Shown here piece after piece: positions 18,593 to 28,533 of a DNA stretch of 64,000 nt. The position numbers and the translations under genes were made by a program. This DNA is from Candidatus Villigracilis affinis (lineage in GTDB: Bacteria; Chloroflexota; Anaerolineae; Anaerolineales; Villigracilaceae): the NCBI GenBank assembly GCA_016718275.1, contig JADKEA010000012.1, positions 1-64,000 of the forward strand, in the 5' to 3' direction. Under the pieces are notes generated by a model that saw nothing but the letters and a program-made list of their open reading frames with translations, had not been told where the DNA came from and did no database searches. Numbering within the stretch: the stretch's first letter is position 1; each line of letters begins with the position of its first letter.

Positions 18593-20044
18593 ATGATTGG
18601 CACAACCATTCTCAATCGCTACAATATCGAAACGGAACTGGGCAGAGGAGGAATGGGTGTCGTGTTTACAGCACACGATACACTACTCAATCGCGTTGTC
18701 GCTATCAAGTTTCTGAATGCCTCTGGAGTGGGCACTGAGGGCAAAGCGCGACTGTTACAGGAGGCACGTGCTGCGGCGCGATTGAACCATCCAAACATTG
18801 TTTCGGTTTATGATGCGGCAGAGACAAACGGTTTGCCTTTTATCGTAATGGAACTTGTAAAGGGGGTTACGCTCCGAAACTCGGAAAAACTCGATTTGCT
18901 TGATGTGCTTCACATGACCCAACAGATCTGCCTTGCGTTGGAGCACGCTCACGCAAACGGGATCATTCATCGTGACCTGAAACTCGAGAATATTGTCATC
19001 ACCAACACGCAAAACTTGAAACTAATGGATTTCGGTTTGGCACACTCTATAGATGACGCCCACATAACCGAAGAAGGTACGCTTACGGGCACTCTGGCAT
19101 ATCTCGCCCCCGAGCTTATCCAAGGCCAGCCTGCTAGTGTGAAGTCTGATTTATACGCTTTTGGTATCATTCTTTATGAACTGCTTGTTGGTCGTGCGCC
19201 ATTTCAAGGAACAGTTAGCGCAGTTCTTGCACAACACATGCAAGGGAAAGTTATACCGCCAAGTGAACACAATGCTGGTATTCCCATCTGGGTGGATGAT
19301 CTTGTTCTTCGTTTGCTGAGCAAACATCCCGAAGACAGACCCGTATCGGCAAGGGATGTTCTGCTGATTCTGGAACAAAAATCATCTTCGCCAGCAACAA
19401 CTTCTTTATTTTCTATCTCCTCCAAATCAAAAAACAACCTTCCTATACAACTAACAGCCTTTATTGGACGTGAAAAGGAAATCGAGGAAGTTATAGAATC
19501 GATAAAAAATCATCGTTTAGTCACGCTTACAGGTTCAGGCGGCACAGGCAAAACGAGACTCTCTCTGCAAGTTGCTGAAAATCTTCTCGATCAATTTGAA
19601 TATTTCTGGTTCGTTGAGCTCGCGCCAATCTCCGACCCTGCCAACATTCCGCAAGCCATTCTGTCTGCTATGGGTATCAGCGAACAGCAAGGCAAGAGCG
19701 CACAGGAATTAATCAACGAATATCTTCAAGATAAAAATACATTGATCGTTCTGGATAACTGCGAACATCTGATTGAAGCCAGCGCAAAGATTTCGTATGC
19801 ATTGCTCAACCATGCGCCCGCGCTCAAGATTCTCGCTTCGAGCCGCGAGGCATTGGGCGTCAAAGGTGAAATGGCTTGGCATGTCCCCTCCTTATCCGTG
19901 CCTGATATCAATCATCTACCTGAGTTTGATGAACTCTCTCAATACGAATCGATTCGACTCTTCGTTGAACGCGCAACACTTGCCAAACCGAATTTCACTG
20001 CGACAAAAGAAAGGGCTTTCATCGCCCAGGTCTTTCCCGTTTAA
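18593..20044 (+). CDS. Ser/Thr protein kinase fused to NB-ARC-type ATPase (truncated by frameshift)
   Basis: 483 aa. An N-terminal Hanks-type kinase (about 1-265) has the glycine loop LGRGGMGVVF, VAIKFLN lysine, HRDLKLENIV with catalytic Asp about 128, DFGLA and GTLAYLAPELIQG. All residues needed for activity are present. After a linker, LTAFIGREKEIEE opens an AAA/NB-ARC module with Walker A TLTGSGGTGKTRLS, Walker B LIVLDNCEHL and sensor ILASSREALGVKGE. The frame then breaks at 20044, and the expected GIPLAIELAAAR motif appears in other phases just downstream. The intact paralogue at 24325-27315 shows what is lost: the end of the ATPase and the TPR region. Start ATG 18593 matches the paralogue's MIGTTLLNRY start. 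Confidence 0.8.
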   Translation: MIGTTILNRYNIETELGRGGMGVVFTAHDTLLNRVVAIKFLNASGVGTEGKARLLQEARAAARLNHPNIVSVYDAAETNGLPFIVMELVKGVTLRNSEKLDLLDVLHMTQQICLALEHAHANGIIHRDLKLENIVITNTQNLKLMDFGLAHSIDDAHITEEGTLTGTLAYLAPELIQGQPASVKSDLYAFGIILYELLVGRAPFQGTVSAVLAQHMQGKVIPPSEHNAGIPIWVDDLVLRLLSKHPEDRPVSARDVLLILEQKSSSPATTSLFSISSKSKNNLPIQLTAFIGREKEIEEVIESIKNHRLVTLTGSGGTGKTRLSLQVAENLLDQFEYFWFVELAPISDPANIPQAILSAMGISEQQGKSAQELINEYLQDKNTLIVLDNCEHLIEASAKISYALLNHAPALKILASSREALGVKGEMAWHVPSLSVPDINHLPEFDELSQYESIRLFVERATLAKPNFTATKERAFIAQVFPV

Positions 20045-21507
20045 TGGCATTCCCTGGCGATTGAATTAGCGCCGCGCGTCAAAGCCGAGTGTGGATCAAC
20101 CCGCGCCTGATGATCGCTTCCGTTTGTTGACAGGCGGCTCGGACTTCCCTGCCGCGTCAACAAACATTACGCGCCACCATTGACTGGAGTTATAACCTGC
20201 TACCAGAGGAGAAGACCCTGCTTGGGTCTCACTGTCTTCTCAGGCGGCTGGACCGAAGCCGCCGAATCAGTTTGCATTCAAGAGGGAAGTGAATTCGATA
20301 TCCTGAATTTGTTATCCCGACTCGTGGATAAATCCTCGTCAACTTGAAAGACCCGCGTTATCGTATCCTTGAAACCGTGCGGCAATATGCTTTAGAGAAA
20401 TTAGCTGAGAGTGGTGAGGTGGATGCAGTCCGGACCGTCATCTTGATTACTATCTCAAATTGACAGAGAGAGCAGAACCAAAATTACGTTCCGCACACAG
20501 TTGATTTGGTTGAATCGCCTGGAGGCAGAACACGATAACTTGAGAACAGCATTGGAGGGTCGCTTGGCAGGATGATGCTGAAATTTCCTTGCGATTTACT
20601 GGCGCAGGCTGGTTTTTCTGGGGAATGCGCGGTTATTCTAAGGATGGGTCAAGGTGGCTTAAGGCTGCCCTCGAGAACCGGAGAGAAAGGGGGCGGGGGG
20701 CGAAAGCGTAACAGGACTGGCTTACGGCCGTTATCAAAGCCTGGTGGGGCCGCCAGAGGCTGTGGACATTTGGCGCGAGGTCGGAGATAAATGGTGGCTG
20801 GCTTTCACGCGGGCGGGTGGGGGGGAATTTACTTATCCAAGGCGACCTGATTGGGGCAAGGAGGATTCAGGAGGAAGCTGTCAGGGCGGCGAGGCTAGGA
20901 TAAGGGGCGCTGGTGATGTGCCGGAAATTTGGGTAGAGCTTAAGAATAGCGGCGACTATCAGACGGCGCGCTCCGTTCAGGAAGAAGGTTTGGCGGTTTA
21001 CCGAGCGTTGGCGACAAGTCGGATCGCGGAGGCATTGGAAGCTTGGGCACCTGGCTCACATTCAGGGTGACGATGAACAGGGTCGTACTTTATAAAGAGA
21101 GCCTTGAGATATCGAGACTGCATTATGTGGGCGGTTTACTGTCATTGCTCTTAATCGGGTTGCATTATACAAAGTCAGGGGATAACGAACAAGGGGACAC
21201 TTTTCACCGAAGCCCTGGTTTTGGCTCAGGAAGCAGATGACAAATACTTGCACGGCCTGGCAGGCTTGGGGGTGTGGCTGCCAGGCAGCCCGAGCAAGCC
21301 GCCTTGTTGGGCGCAAGGAGGCAATTTTCAATGCGCTTGGTGTAGAATTTTTCGTTATCCCACCATCGCCTCGTTGACTATAAGGGCTGGGTGGCGAATG
21401 TCCGCTCACAATTGGACGAGGCTACATTCAAGGCGGTCTGGATAGAAGGTCGCGCCATGACTCTCGAACAGTCAATTGAATACGCTTTGGAGGTAGATTA
21501 TGAATGA
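20045..21507 (+). pseudogene. Decayed or badly resolved 3' half (ATPase end and TPR region) of the kinase-ATPase gene
   Basis: Homology to the paralogues runs through all three frames. Islands include LPRQQTLRATIDWSYNLLPEE near 20150-20215, DPRYRILETVRQYALEKLAESGE near 20345-20415, AEHDNLRTALE near 20525, and the terminal EGRAMTLEQSIEYALEV at about 21447-21498 with a stop at 21505-21507. The density of indels and stops is far higher than elsewhere, and G runs are expanded (20690-20830). No complete gene should be called here. Either the gene has decayed or the consensus is poor. The last codons overlap the start of the following cyclase gene by 8 bases, as expected for an intact operon arrangement. 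Confidence 0.7.
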
Positions 21508-22060
21508 ACTCCCATCTGGAACCGTCACTTTTTTATTCACCGATATCGAAGGCTCGACCAAGCATTGGGAGCAACATCCCGAAGCGATGAAGTCCGCGCT
21601 CGCAAAGCATGATTCGATTTTGAGGGAAGCCATCGAATCAAATCATGGACATGTCATCAAGACCACGGGCGATGGAGTCCATGCGGTGTTTGGGACTGCA
21701 ATTGATGGGGTCAATGCCGCCATTGATGCGCAACGCGAACTAGCAAGGATGAAGGATGAAGGCGGAAGGATGAATGAAGACCTGGATTCGCTCTTCATAA
21801 TTCATCCTTCATCCTTATCACTAAAAGTCCGCATGGGGTTGCACACAGGCGAAGCTGAATTACGCGATGGCGATTATTACGGGGGGACTCTAAACCGCGC
21901 CGCGCGCATCATGTCCGCGGGGCATGGGGGACAAATATTAATTTCAGAAACCACAGCACAGGTAGCACGTGAACATTTCGCAAGCGATGTGTCTTTACTA
22001 GATCTGGGCGAACATCATCTCAAAGGACTCGCACACGCGCAGAGCGAATTTTTCAACTGA
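21500..22060 (+). CDS. Class III adenylate/guanylate cyclase domain (N-terminal part of a cyclase-ATPase-TPR protein)
   Basis: 186 aa. GTVTFLFTDIEGSTKHWE carries metal ligand D15, KTTGDGVHAVF carries the second Asp (D58), and GGTLNRAARIMSAGHGGQILIS carries the Asn/Arg transition-state pair, so the domain looks catalytically competent. A low-complexity insert (ARMKDEGGRMNEDLDSL...) lies mid-domain. The frame ends LKGLAHAQSEFFN-stop. Shifting phase near 22046 gives AERIFQLIAPDLQKDFPALMS and runs into the ATPase frame at 22093, the usual fusion in this family. One protein from 21500 to 24328 is therefore likely, broken by an indel in a GCGC stretch. The product (cAMP or cGMP) could serve the cNMP-binding transporter at 15254-18340 (inference). 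Confidence 0.85.
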   Translation: MNELPSGTVTFLFTDIEGSTKHWEQHPEAMKSALAKHDSILREAIESNHGHVIKTTGDGVHAVFGTAIDGVNAAIDAQRELARMKDEGGRMNEDLDSLFIIHPSSLSLKVRMGLHTGEAELRDGDYYGGTLNRAARIMSAGHGGQILISETTAQVAREHFASDVSLLDLGEHHLKGLAHAQSEFFN

Positions 22061-22092
22061 TTGCGCCTGACCTGCAAAAAGATTTTCCTGCG

Positions 22093-23883
22093 TTGATGTC
22101 CATCGCCACAGCGACGAACAACCTCCCCGCTCAACTTACCTCTTTCATCGGGCGCGAAAAAGAAATTCGTGAAGCAAAAGAAAAACTTTTATCAGCAAAA
22201 TTATTGACTCTCATCGGACCTGGCGGAACGGGAAAGACTCGTTTATCCATTCAACTTGGCATGGAAGTGCTCCCTAATTTTACAGATGGTGTTTGGTTCA
22301 TCGAACTCGCTCCGCTTGCCGACCCTGCGCTCATTTTGCAAACCATCGCATCCGTGTTGAATGTCCGCGCACAAATGGGTGTTTCGCTGAAAGATATCGT
22401 CATCGATTATTTGCGGGCGAAAAATCTTTTGCTCATCTTCGATAACTGCGAGCACCTTGTCGAAGCCAGCGCACAACTTGCGGATGAATTTCTGCACCAC
22501 GCGCCCAATCTCAAGATCATCGCCAGCAGCCGCGAGGCGCTTGGCATTGGCGGAGAAACCGTCTATCGCGTGCCGTCGCTTTCGTTGCCGAATCAGGCGG
22601 CGGCTTCGCGTGAAGCGTTGGCGGGCTTTGAGTCGATTCAACTTTTTGTGGATCGGGCACGGGCGGCGAATCCAAAATTTGATCTGACGGAAAAGAACGC
22701 CTCTGCCGTCGCCCAGATCTGCCGCCGTCTCGATGGTATTCCCCTCGCTTTGGAGTTAGCCGCGGCGCGTGTTACCGTTTTCTCAGCGGAGCAAATTGCC
22801 ACACGACTTGATGATAGATTTAAATTATTGACAGGTGGCTCGCGCACCGCATTGCCGCGTCAACAAACCCTGCGCGCATTGATCGATTGGAGTTATGACA
22901 TGCTCAGCGAAGACGAGCGCGCGCTATTGCGGCGACTCTCCGTCTTTGCGGGCGGATGGGTATTTGAAGCTGCCGAATCAATTTGCAATGACCTGGATGT
23001 ATTGAGCCTACTGACTCAACTCGTCAATAAATCTTTGGTGACGATGGATGATGAAGGCGACGAACCGCGCTATCGTTTGCTGGAAACCGTGCGCCAATAT
23101 GCGCGCGATAAGTTAATGGAAGCGGGCGAAGCAGAAGAAATGCGAAATCGTCATCTCGATTATTTCGTTCAACTGACAGAGAGCGCCGAACAGGCGCTTA
23201 TTGGATACGCGGCATTGAGCTGGATTAACAGGCTTGAAGCAGAATCTGATAACCTGCGCGCTGCATTCGAATGGGGCATGGAAACGAATGTGGTTACTGT
23301 TTTGACAATGGCTCACGCGTTGCAATATTTTTGGTACAGGCGCGGGTACGAAACCGAAGGGCGCAGGTGGGCGGGACAAGCGCTTGAGAAAATTCAGAAT
23401 TTACCAGCCGTGGAAGGCGATCTTTCGACAAGCGCGGGAGCGCGCCAGCGAATGCTGGTTACAGCAAAAGCCTGGCAGGCGATATCATTTCTGGCAACGA
23501 GTCAGGGTGATTTTTTGGTTGCAAATGCAGCCTCCCAAAAATGCCAGGAGTTGGCGCGTCAGCTTGGGGATAAACGCCTGCTGGCAACTGAGCTTGCATT
23601 TTTAGTGGCTACAAAGATGATGTCTGGCGATACCACTTATGAAGATTCGGTGATAGAGGAAATTGTCAACATTGCGCGCGAATCTAACGATCCCTTTGCG
23701 CTAAGCGTGGCGCACGGCATGATCGGTTTAAACATGTTGTGGAAGAGTCAAGATGCCAGGATTGCCAACGAGCATGTTTCGAAAGGACTTGCTTTACTAA
23801 AAAAATACCCCACATCATTTTTGGCAGACGATGATGCTTTTTGGGTTGGGAATGGAGGCAAGATTTCAGGGAAGATTCGATGA
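22093..23883 (+). CDS. NB-ARC-type ATPase with start of TPR region (middle of the cyclase-ATPase-TPR protein)
   Basis: 596 aa. LTSFIGREKEIREAKEKL leads into Walker A TLIGPGGTGKTRLS, Walker B LLLIFDNCEHL, sensor IIASSREALGIGGE, GIPLALELAAAR and the winged-helix text TLRALIDWSYDMLSEDERALLRRLSVFAGGW. RYRLLETVRQYARDKL marks the end of the ATPase module, followed by helical TPR-like sequence. These are features of AfsR/MalT-like STAND ATPases, which act as signal-transducing switches. The frame ends at 23883 through a phase change in the T5/G3 stretch near 23838-23850. The continuation is in the next entry, where the paralogue also continues. ATG 22093 is probably internal, because homology to the cyclase linker precedes it. 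Confidence 0.82.
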   Translation: MMSIATATNNLPAQLTSFIGREKEIREAKEKLLSAKLLTLIGPGGTGKTRLSIQLGMEVLPNFTDGVWFIELAPLADPALILQTIASVLNVRAQMGVSLKDIVIDYLRAKNLLLIFDNCEHLVEASAQLADEFLHHAPNLKIIASSREALGIGGETVYRVPSLSLPNQAAASREALAGFESIQLFVDRARAANPKFDLTEKNASAVAQICRRLDGIPLALELAAARVTVFSAEQIATRLDDRFKLLTGGSRTALPRQQTLRALIDWSYDMLSEDERALLRRLSVFAGGWVFEAAESICNDLDVLSLLTQLVNKSLVTMDDEGDEPRYRLLETVRQYARDKLMEAGEAEEMRNRHLDYFVQLTESAEQALIGYAALSWINRLEAESDNLRAAFEWGMETNVVTVLTMAHALQYFWYRRGYETEGRRWAGQALEKIQNLPAVEGDLSTSAGARQRMLVTAKAWQAISFLATSQGDFLVANAASQKCQELARQLGDKRLLATELAFLVATKMMSGDTTYEDSVIEEIVNIARESNDPFALSVAHGMIGLNMLWKSQDARIANEHVSKGLALLKKYPTSFLADDDAFWVGNGGKISGKIR

Positions 23884-24328
23884 GGCTCGCGAACGCTTCG
23901 TCCCCTTGCTTGCAGCTTTTCACGAAATGGGAGATCAGCACCGCGCGAACATGATCCATAGTGAAGGCGCCCACATGCAACGGCTGGAGGGACATCACGA
24001 CAAAGCCGAATCCATGTATCGCGAGACCATCCTGGAGTGGCAGCGGCTCGGTCATCGCGCCGCGGTTGCCAATCAGCTGGAATGTTTTGCGTTCATTGCC
24101 AAAGTCAATGAACAGCCTGAACGCGCCATCAAATTGCTCGGCGCGGCGGAAAGGTTACGTGAAATCATCCAGATAGATATGTCGCCGATGGAGCGCGTGG
24201 AATATGAGCGCGAAGCCGGGGAGCTGCGCGCCAGGATGAGTGAAAAAGAATTTAACATACAGTGGTTAGAGGGTCGCGCAATGACGATGGAGCAGGCCAT
24301 CGCCTACGCGCTGGAGATATTTGTATGA
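23831..24328 (+). CDS. C-terminal TPR region of the cyclase-ATPase-TPR protein
   Basis: 165 codons continuing the previous frame. FGLGMEARFQGRFDEARERFVPLL and AESMYRETILEWQRLGHRAAVANQLECFAFIA are TPR-like helical pairs that align with the intact paralogue (LGLGYNTRNLGQLETAKKHF, NRPAVAHQLECFAMIA). The ending WLEGRAMTMEQAIAYALEIFV is the family's conserved C-terminal tail, also found as orphan copies at 28428 and 29028. The stop TGA overlaps the ATG of the next kinase gene (ATGA), indicating translational coupling. Confidence 0.78.
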   Translation: MMLFGLGMEARFQGRFDEARERFVPLLAAFHEMGDQHRANMIHSEGAHMQRLEGHHDKAESMYRETILEWQRLGHRAAVANQLECFAFIAKVNEQPERAIKLLGAAERLREIIQIDMSPMERVEYEREAGELRARMSEKEFNIQWLEGRAMTMEQAIAYALEIFV

Positions 24329-27315
24329 TCGGCACAACCCTGCTCAATCGGTACAAAATCGAATCCGAACTTGGCAAAGGCGGCATGGGCATCGTGTACA
24401 AAGCCCAGGATACATTGCTTAATCGTGTTGTAGCTATTAAATTCCTAAACACGTCTGGCGTGGGCACGGAGGGAAAGTTGCGCTTGTTACGGGAAGCGCG
24501 CGCCGTGGCGCAGTTGAACCACCCAAACATTGTGTCAATTTATGATGCAGGCGAAGCGGATGATACAGCCTTCATCGTGATGGAACTGGTCAACGGACAT
24601 ACCTTACGAAGGATGGAAAAAACAAATTTGCTTGATACGCTGCATATGGCTCAGCAGATTTGCCTTGCGCTGGATCATGCTCATTCAAACGGCATTATTC
24701 ACCGCGACTTGAAACTGGAAAACATAGTCATCACCAACTCACAAACCCTGAAATTAATGGACTTCGGTCTGGCGCACACCGCGGATGATAACCGCCTTTC
24801 TGAAGAAGGTACGCTTACAGGAACTCTGGCATATCTTGCGCCTGAACTCATTCAAGGTCAGCCTGCCACTGTGCAGTCTGATCTATATGCATTCGGTGTA
24901 ATCCTGTATGAATTGCTAATTGGGCGTGCACCATTTGAAGGCACGATCAGTTCCATGCTGGCACAACACATGCACGGAAAGGTAACACCGCCCAGTGAAG
25001 TCGACTCGCAAATCCCTGCCTGGGCGGACGAGCTTGTTCTTCGATTGCTGAGCAAACACCCCGAGGAAAGACCCGCATCGGCAAAAGACCTACTTCTGAT
25101 TCTGGAACAAGAATCATCTTCGCCTCCGACGACAACTTTATTTTCAATTTTCTCCAAAACAAAAAATAACCTACCAACGCAATTAACTAGTTTTATCGGG
25201 CGTGAGAAAGAGATTGCCGAGATCAAAGTGTCGCTCGTTTCATCCCGTCTCGTTACGCTGACAGGTTCGGGCGGCACAGGCAAGACGCGGCTTTCCATCG
25301 AAGTCGGCGCGCAATTGCTTTCAACCTTTTCCAACGGCGTGTGGCTGATCGAACTCGCGCCGCTCAGTGACGAGTCGCAGATCGTCCCCGCGCTGGCGCA
25401 GGCGTTTGGTTTGCAGGAACTGCCTTTCAATCCGCTGAAAAATCTGGTTATGGATTACTTGCGCGATAAAAAGCTGCTGCTCATTCTCGACAACTGCGAG
25501 CATCTCATCGCAGCTTGCGCGCGCCTTGCCGATGAACTCCTGCATCAATGCGCGGGACTTAAAATACTTGCCAGCAGTCGTGAGGCATTGGGCATTGCAG
25601 GTGAAGTAGCATATCGCACTCCTTCGCTTGCGGATTCCGAATCGACCAGCCTCTTCGTAGATCGCGCTCGCGCCGCCAATTCGAAATTTTCTCTGACCGA
25701 TTCAAACGCTTCCTCCGTCGCCCAAATCTGCTCCCGTCTCAACGGCATTCCACTGGCGATAGAACTCGCCGCCGCGAGGACAAAGTTACTCTCGGCAGAC
25801 CAAATCGCCTCCCGCCTCGACGACCTCTTCCGTCTGCTCGTAGGCGGAAGCCGTACCGCGTTGCCGCGTCAACAGACTCTGCGAGCGTTGATCGATTGGA
25901 GTTATGATTTACTCTCAGAGGAGGAAAAGAATCTGCTACGAATCGCATCGGTCTTCGTCGGCGGCTGGACGTTGGAGGCGCTCGAAGCCGTGTCCGAAGA
26001 CTCGCATGCACTGGAACATCTCGAAGGATTAGTCAATAAATCGTTAGTGGTGACGGAAGAACACAAAGGCGAGATGCGCTATTTCCTGTTAGAGACGATC
26101 AGGCAATACGCGAGAGAAAAGTTATTCGAAGCGAAGCAATCATCGGCGGCGCGTGATCGGCACTTCATCCATTTCAACAAATTAGCTGACGGCTTATGGA
26201 ATGTTTATCTCTTCCAGGGTGAAAGCGAAATTAAAAAGCTTAAAGCCATGCAGATTGAGACGGATAACCTGCGCGCTGCATTTGAATGGGGTATGCAGAA
26301 TAATTTGGGAGACATGTTGAATCTTGCGGCGAACATAGCCATGAGCCTGAGTGTATCAGGCGGTCAACTGGAAGGAATTGCCATACTAAAAGTGGCACTG
26401 GAGAAGTTTCGCGGGCTGCCACCTGCAGAAAATGACCTCAAGCATAAGCAGGAAGAATTATTGATGCGCGCTTGCTTTAGTTTGGGGACAATTACCGTTG
26501 GCTCGGGCGAGATTATGTTGTCGCGCAGCGCCTTGCAGGAAGCGATTGCGATTGCACGCAAGCTCGGCGACAAGTTTATGTTGGGCTATGGCCTTGAAAT
26601 GTTCTCCAACGCATCCATCTTTATTAAAGCCGAAGATTCGCTCCCTGCCGCGTTGGAAGGGCTGGAAATCTTTAAGGAATTAAACAACATTAGCGGGCTC
26701 GCCATAGCTTATGGTAATTTATCTCGTTGGGCGGGAATCAACGGTAATTTTGAAGAAAGCCGAAAGTATTTAGAGTTGCTTCAAGGAATAGCCAAAGATA
26801 TCCCCTTGTCATTTCAATCAGGAATTCTATTTTTAGGCTTGGGTTACAACACACGTAACCTTGGGCAACTCGAGACGGCTAAAAAACATTTTGAAGCTGG
26901 GCTCAAGATGTTCGAGTACATAGGACACAAAGGTTTTGAGGCTGTGATGACTACTGAGATCGCACATGTTGAACGTGTCATGGGTAATTACGCAAAAGCC
27001 AAAAACACTTATAAAAAAACAATTAAAGAATTTCAAGATGTGGGCAATCGTCCAGCCGTGGCGCATCAACTGGAATGTTTTGCGATGATCGCAATTGTGG
27101 AGGAAGAACCGCAACGCGCCGCAAAATTATTTGCCGCAGCAGAGGCAATCCGTGAGGTAACGGGTCACAAAAGATCAGACGAAGAAGAAGCGGAAGAAGC
27201 GCAATTCATGAGTCGACTCCGCGCCATGCTGACCGAAGCGGAGTTCAATGCGCTCTGGGCAGATGGCAAATCCACGACGACGGAACAGGCGATCCAGTTG
27301 GCGTTAAGTAAATAA
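24325..27315 (+). CDS. Ser/Thr protein kinase-NB-ARC ATPase-TPR signalling protein (intact)
   Basis: 996 aa from ATG 24325, which overlaps the preceding stop. Kinase domain 1 to about 265: LGKGGMGIVY loop, K39 in VAIKFLN, HRDLK with Asp128, DFGLA, GTLAYLAPELIQG. ATPase: FIGREKEIAEI, Walker A TLTGSGGTGKTRLS, Walker B LLLILDNCEHL, LASSREALGIAGE, GIPLAIELAAAR, winged helix RALIDWSYDLLSEEEKNLLR. The TPR-like helices (from about residue 640) end with LWADGKSTTTEQAIQLALSK. No membrane segment is seen, so it acts in the cytoplasm. It is the only full-length member of three related genes here and the best guide to the broken ones. Kinase-STAND fusions are common in Chloroflexota; targets are unknown. 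Confidence 0.9.
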   Translation: MIGTTLLNRYKIESELGKGGMGIVYKAQDTLLNRVVAIKFLNTSGVGTEGKLRLLREARAVAQLNHPNIVSIYDAGEADDTAFIVMELVNGHTLRRMEKTNLLDTLHMAQQICLALDHAHSNGIIHRDLKLENIVITNSQTLKLMDFGLAHTADDNRLSEEGTLTGTLAYLAPELIQGQPATVQSDLYAFGVILYELLIGRAPFEGTISSMLAQHMHGKVTPPSEVDSQIPAWADELVLRLLSKHPEERPASAKDLLLILEQESSSPPTTTLFSIFSKTKNNLPTQLTSFIGREKEIAEIKVSLVSSRLVTLTGSGGTGKTRLSIEVGAQLLSTFSNGVWLIELAPLSDESQIVPALAQAFGLQELPFNPLKNLVMDYLRDKKLLLILDNCEHLIAACARLADELLHQCAGLKILASSREALGIAGEVAYRTPSLADSESTSLFVDRARAANSKFSLTDSNASSVAQICSRLNGIPLAIELAAARTKLLSADQIASRLDDLFRLLVGGSRTALPRQQTLRALIDWSYDLLSEEEKNLLRIASVFVGGWTLEALEAVSEDSHALEHLEGLVNKSLVVTEEHKGEMRYFLLETIRQYAREKLFEAKQSSAARDRHFIHFNKLADGLWNVYLFQGESEIKKLKAMQIETDNLRAAFEWGMQNNLGDMLNLAANIAMSLSVSGGQLEGIAILKVALEKFRGLPPAENDLKHKQEELLMRACFSLGTITVGSGEIMLSRSALQEAIAIARKLGDKFMLGYGLEMFSNASIFIKAEDSLPAALEGLEIFKELNNISGLAIAYGNLSRWAGINGNFEESRKYLELLQGIAKDIPLSFQSGILFLGLGYNTRNLGQLETAKKHFEAGLKMFEYIGHKGFEAVMTTEIAHVERVMGNYAKAKNTYKKTIKEFQDVGNRPAVAHQLECFAMIAIVEEEPQRAAKLFAAAEAIREVTGHKRSDEEEAEEAQFMSRLRAMLTEAEFNALWADGKSTTTEQAIQLALSK

Positions 27316-27350
27316 AGATCATAACCATTCACGTTACAAAAGGAGTTTTT

Positions 27351-28409
27351 ATGGGCAACCCAAAATTCACACTACGAGAATTGCAGCCATCTGACAGCCT
27401 TGCGCTGACCAACCTATTGACCGAATTTGACGGCGACATGACCACGCGCTTTCAGGACGATCCATACACAGCCATCATTTCTGGAACGGAATATCGCACG
27501 AAAGGAGTGGTTGTAGAAACCGAAGGCATTGATGGATTTGTCGGGATGGGAACGGTTCGGTTCGGCAGGGTTCAATTCAACGGCAGTGTTTTGCCATTCG
27601 CCTTTCTGGATGGACTCAAAGTCCGCAAGGAGTTTCGCGGCAATGGGCTTGGTTTTCAAATTGCAAGTTGGCGGATTCAACAGGTAAGGAACGAGTTCGG
27701 AGATGATTGTGTGATCGGGACAGGCATGGCGCATGACAATCACGCTTCACATGCCGTTGCCAGCAAATGGTGCAGGGAATTTGCCGAATCTGCTTTTGAC
27801 GCTCGTTTAGTTCCCATGCTGACCCGCAAGCCCAAGCCACTGGCAGGGATTACCGTTCGTGAAATTGAATCGCGCGAATATGAGGAATTTGCTGCCAAGC
27901 AGAACGCCTTTTATAAAAGCCACAACCTGTATGCGCCCAGCGATCCCACTTCCATCGTACATACGCTTGGCGTTTCCGCTGGTGGAAAAAAGCCTTACCG
28001 CTTCTTTGTTGCTGTAGACTCTCAGGACAATTTACTGGCGGGGGCACAAACCTGGGCGCGCGGTATCCTGAAATCAGACACCATCAACAATCCACCGCCG
28101 CCACTTCGCATTTTGAATAAGGTAGTCCATCTTCTTCCTCCAGACTTCACTGTTCGCGATGTCGCGGTCAACGGATTTTGGCATGAAGCGGGTCAACTAA
28201 AGGTCGCTCAATATTTATGGGAAATGCTTCGCTGGGAATACAGAGATCAGGGTACAACGCTTGTCGTGAGTTTCGACTCGCGTGACCCTGTCATGAATAT
28301 TGTCACCCTCAAGCCATGGCACCAGCCGCGCTTCAAAATAACCATCGCGATTCACGCTCCTGCAGCGATCAATCGCGACCAATTACTATTTTCCAGTGGG
28401 CGTGTTTAA
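27351..28409 (+). CDS. GNAT-family N-acetyltransferase (352 aa)
   Basis: ATG 27351 is preceded by AAAAGGAG at ideal spacing. The N-terminal half is a GNAT domain: FTLRELQPSDSLALTNLL start, FLDGLKVRKEFRGNGLGFQIASWRI (acetyl-CoA pyrophosphate loop, R-x-x-G-x-G-like) and GTGMAHDNHASHAVASKW. The C-terminal half (ITVREIESREYEEFAAKQNAFYKSHNLY...) looks like a second, degenerate GNAT-type repeat; double-GNAT proteins of this length are known. The acceptor is unknown. It is first of the three cargo genes after the kinase gene, 35 bp from its stop, and is followed by an orphan copy of the kinase gene's 3' tail. Confidence 0.75.
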   Translation: MGNPKFTLRELQPSDSLALTNLLTEFDGDMTTRFQDDPYTAIISGTEYRTKGVVVETEGIDGFVGMGTVRFGRVQFNGSVLPFAFLDGLKVRKEFRGNGLGFQIASWRIQQVRNEFGDDCVIGTGMAHDNHASHAVASKWCREFAESAFDARLVPMLTRKPKPLAGITVREIESREYEEFAAKQNAFYKSHNLYAPSDPTSIVHTLGVSAGGKKPYRFFVAVDSQDNLLAGAQTWARGILKSDTINNPPPPLRILNKVVHLLPPDFTVRDVAVNGFWHEAGQLKVAQYLWEMLRWEYRDQGTTLVVSFDSRDPVMNIVTLKPWHQPRFKITIAIHAPAAINRDQLLFSSGRV

Positions 28410-28427
28410 TCATAGCAATTCTGTATG

Positions 28428-28499
28428 GAGTACACCGCGCTGTGGGCGGAGGACAAGTCCATGACGATGGAGCAGGCGATCCAGTTGGCGTTGGGGTAG
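28428..28499 (+). repeat. Orphan 3' tail of an ATPase-TPR gene, copy 1
   Basis: 24 in-frame codons reading EYTALWAEDKSMTMEQAIQLALG and a stop, corresponding to the last residues of the 24325-27315 protein (FNALWADGKSTTTEQAIQLALSK). The rest of such a gene is absent; a GNAT gene stands directly upstream. The nucleotides differ from the local paralogue, so it is not a recent copy of it. Confidence 0.8.
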
Positions 28500-28533
28500 T
28501 CCTACCATTCTTGTTTTCAAAAGGAGAAATAAT

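Noticed and set aside
20572..21240. Several 65-108-codon frames in the 20.5-21.2 kb stretch
   Set aside because: They are off-frame pieces of the broken kinase-ATPase-TPR gene; homology to the paralogue switches frame across them.
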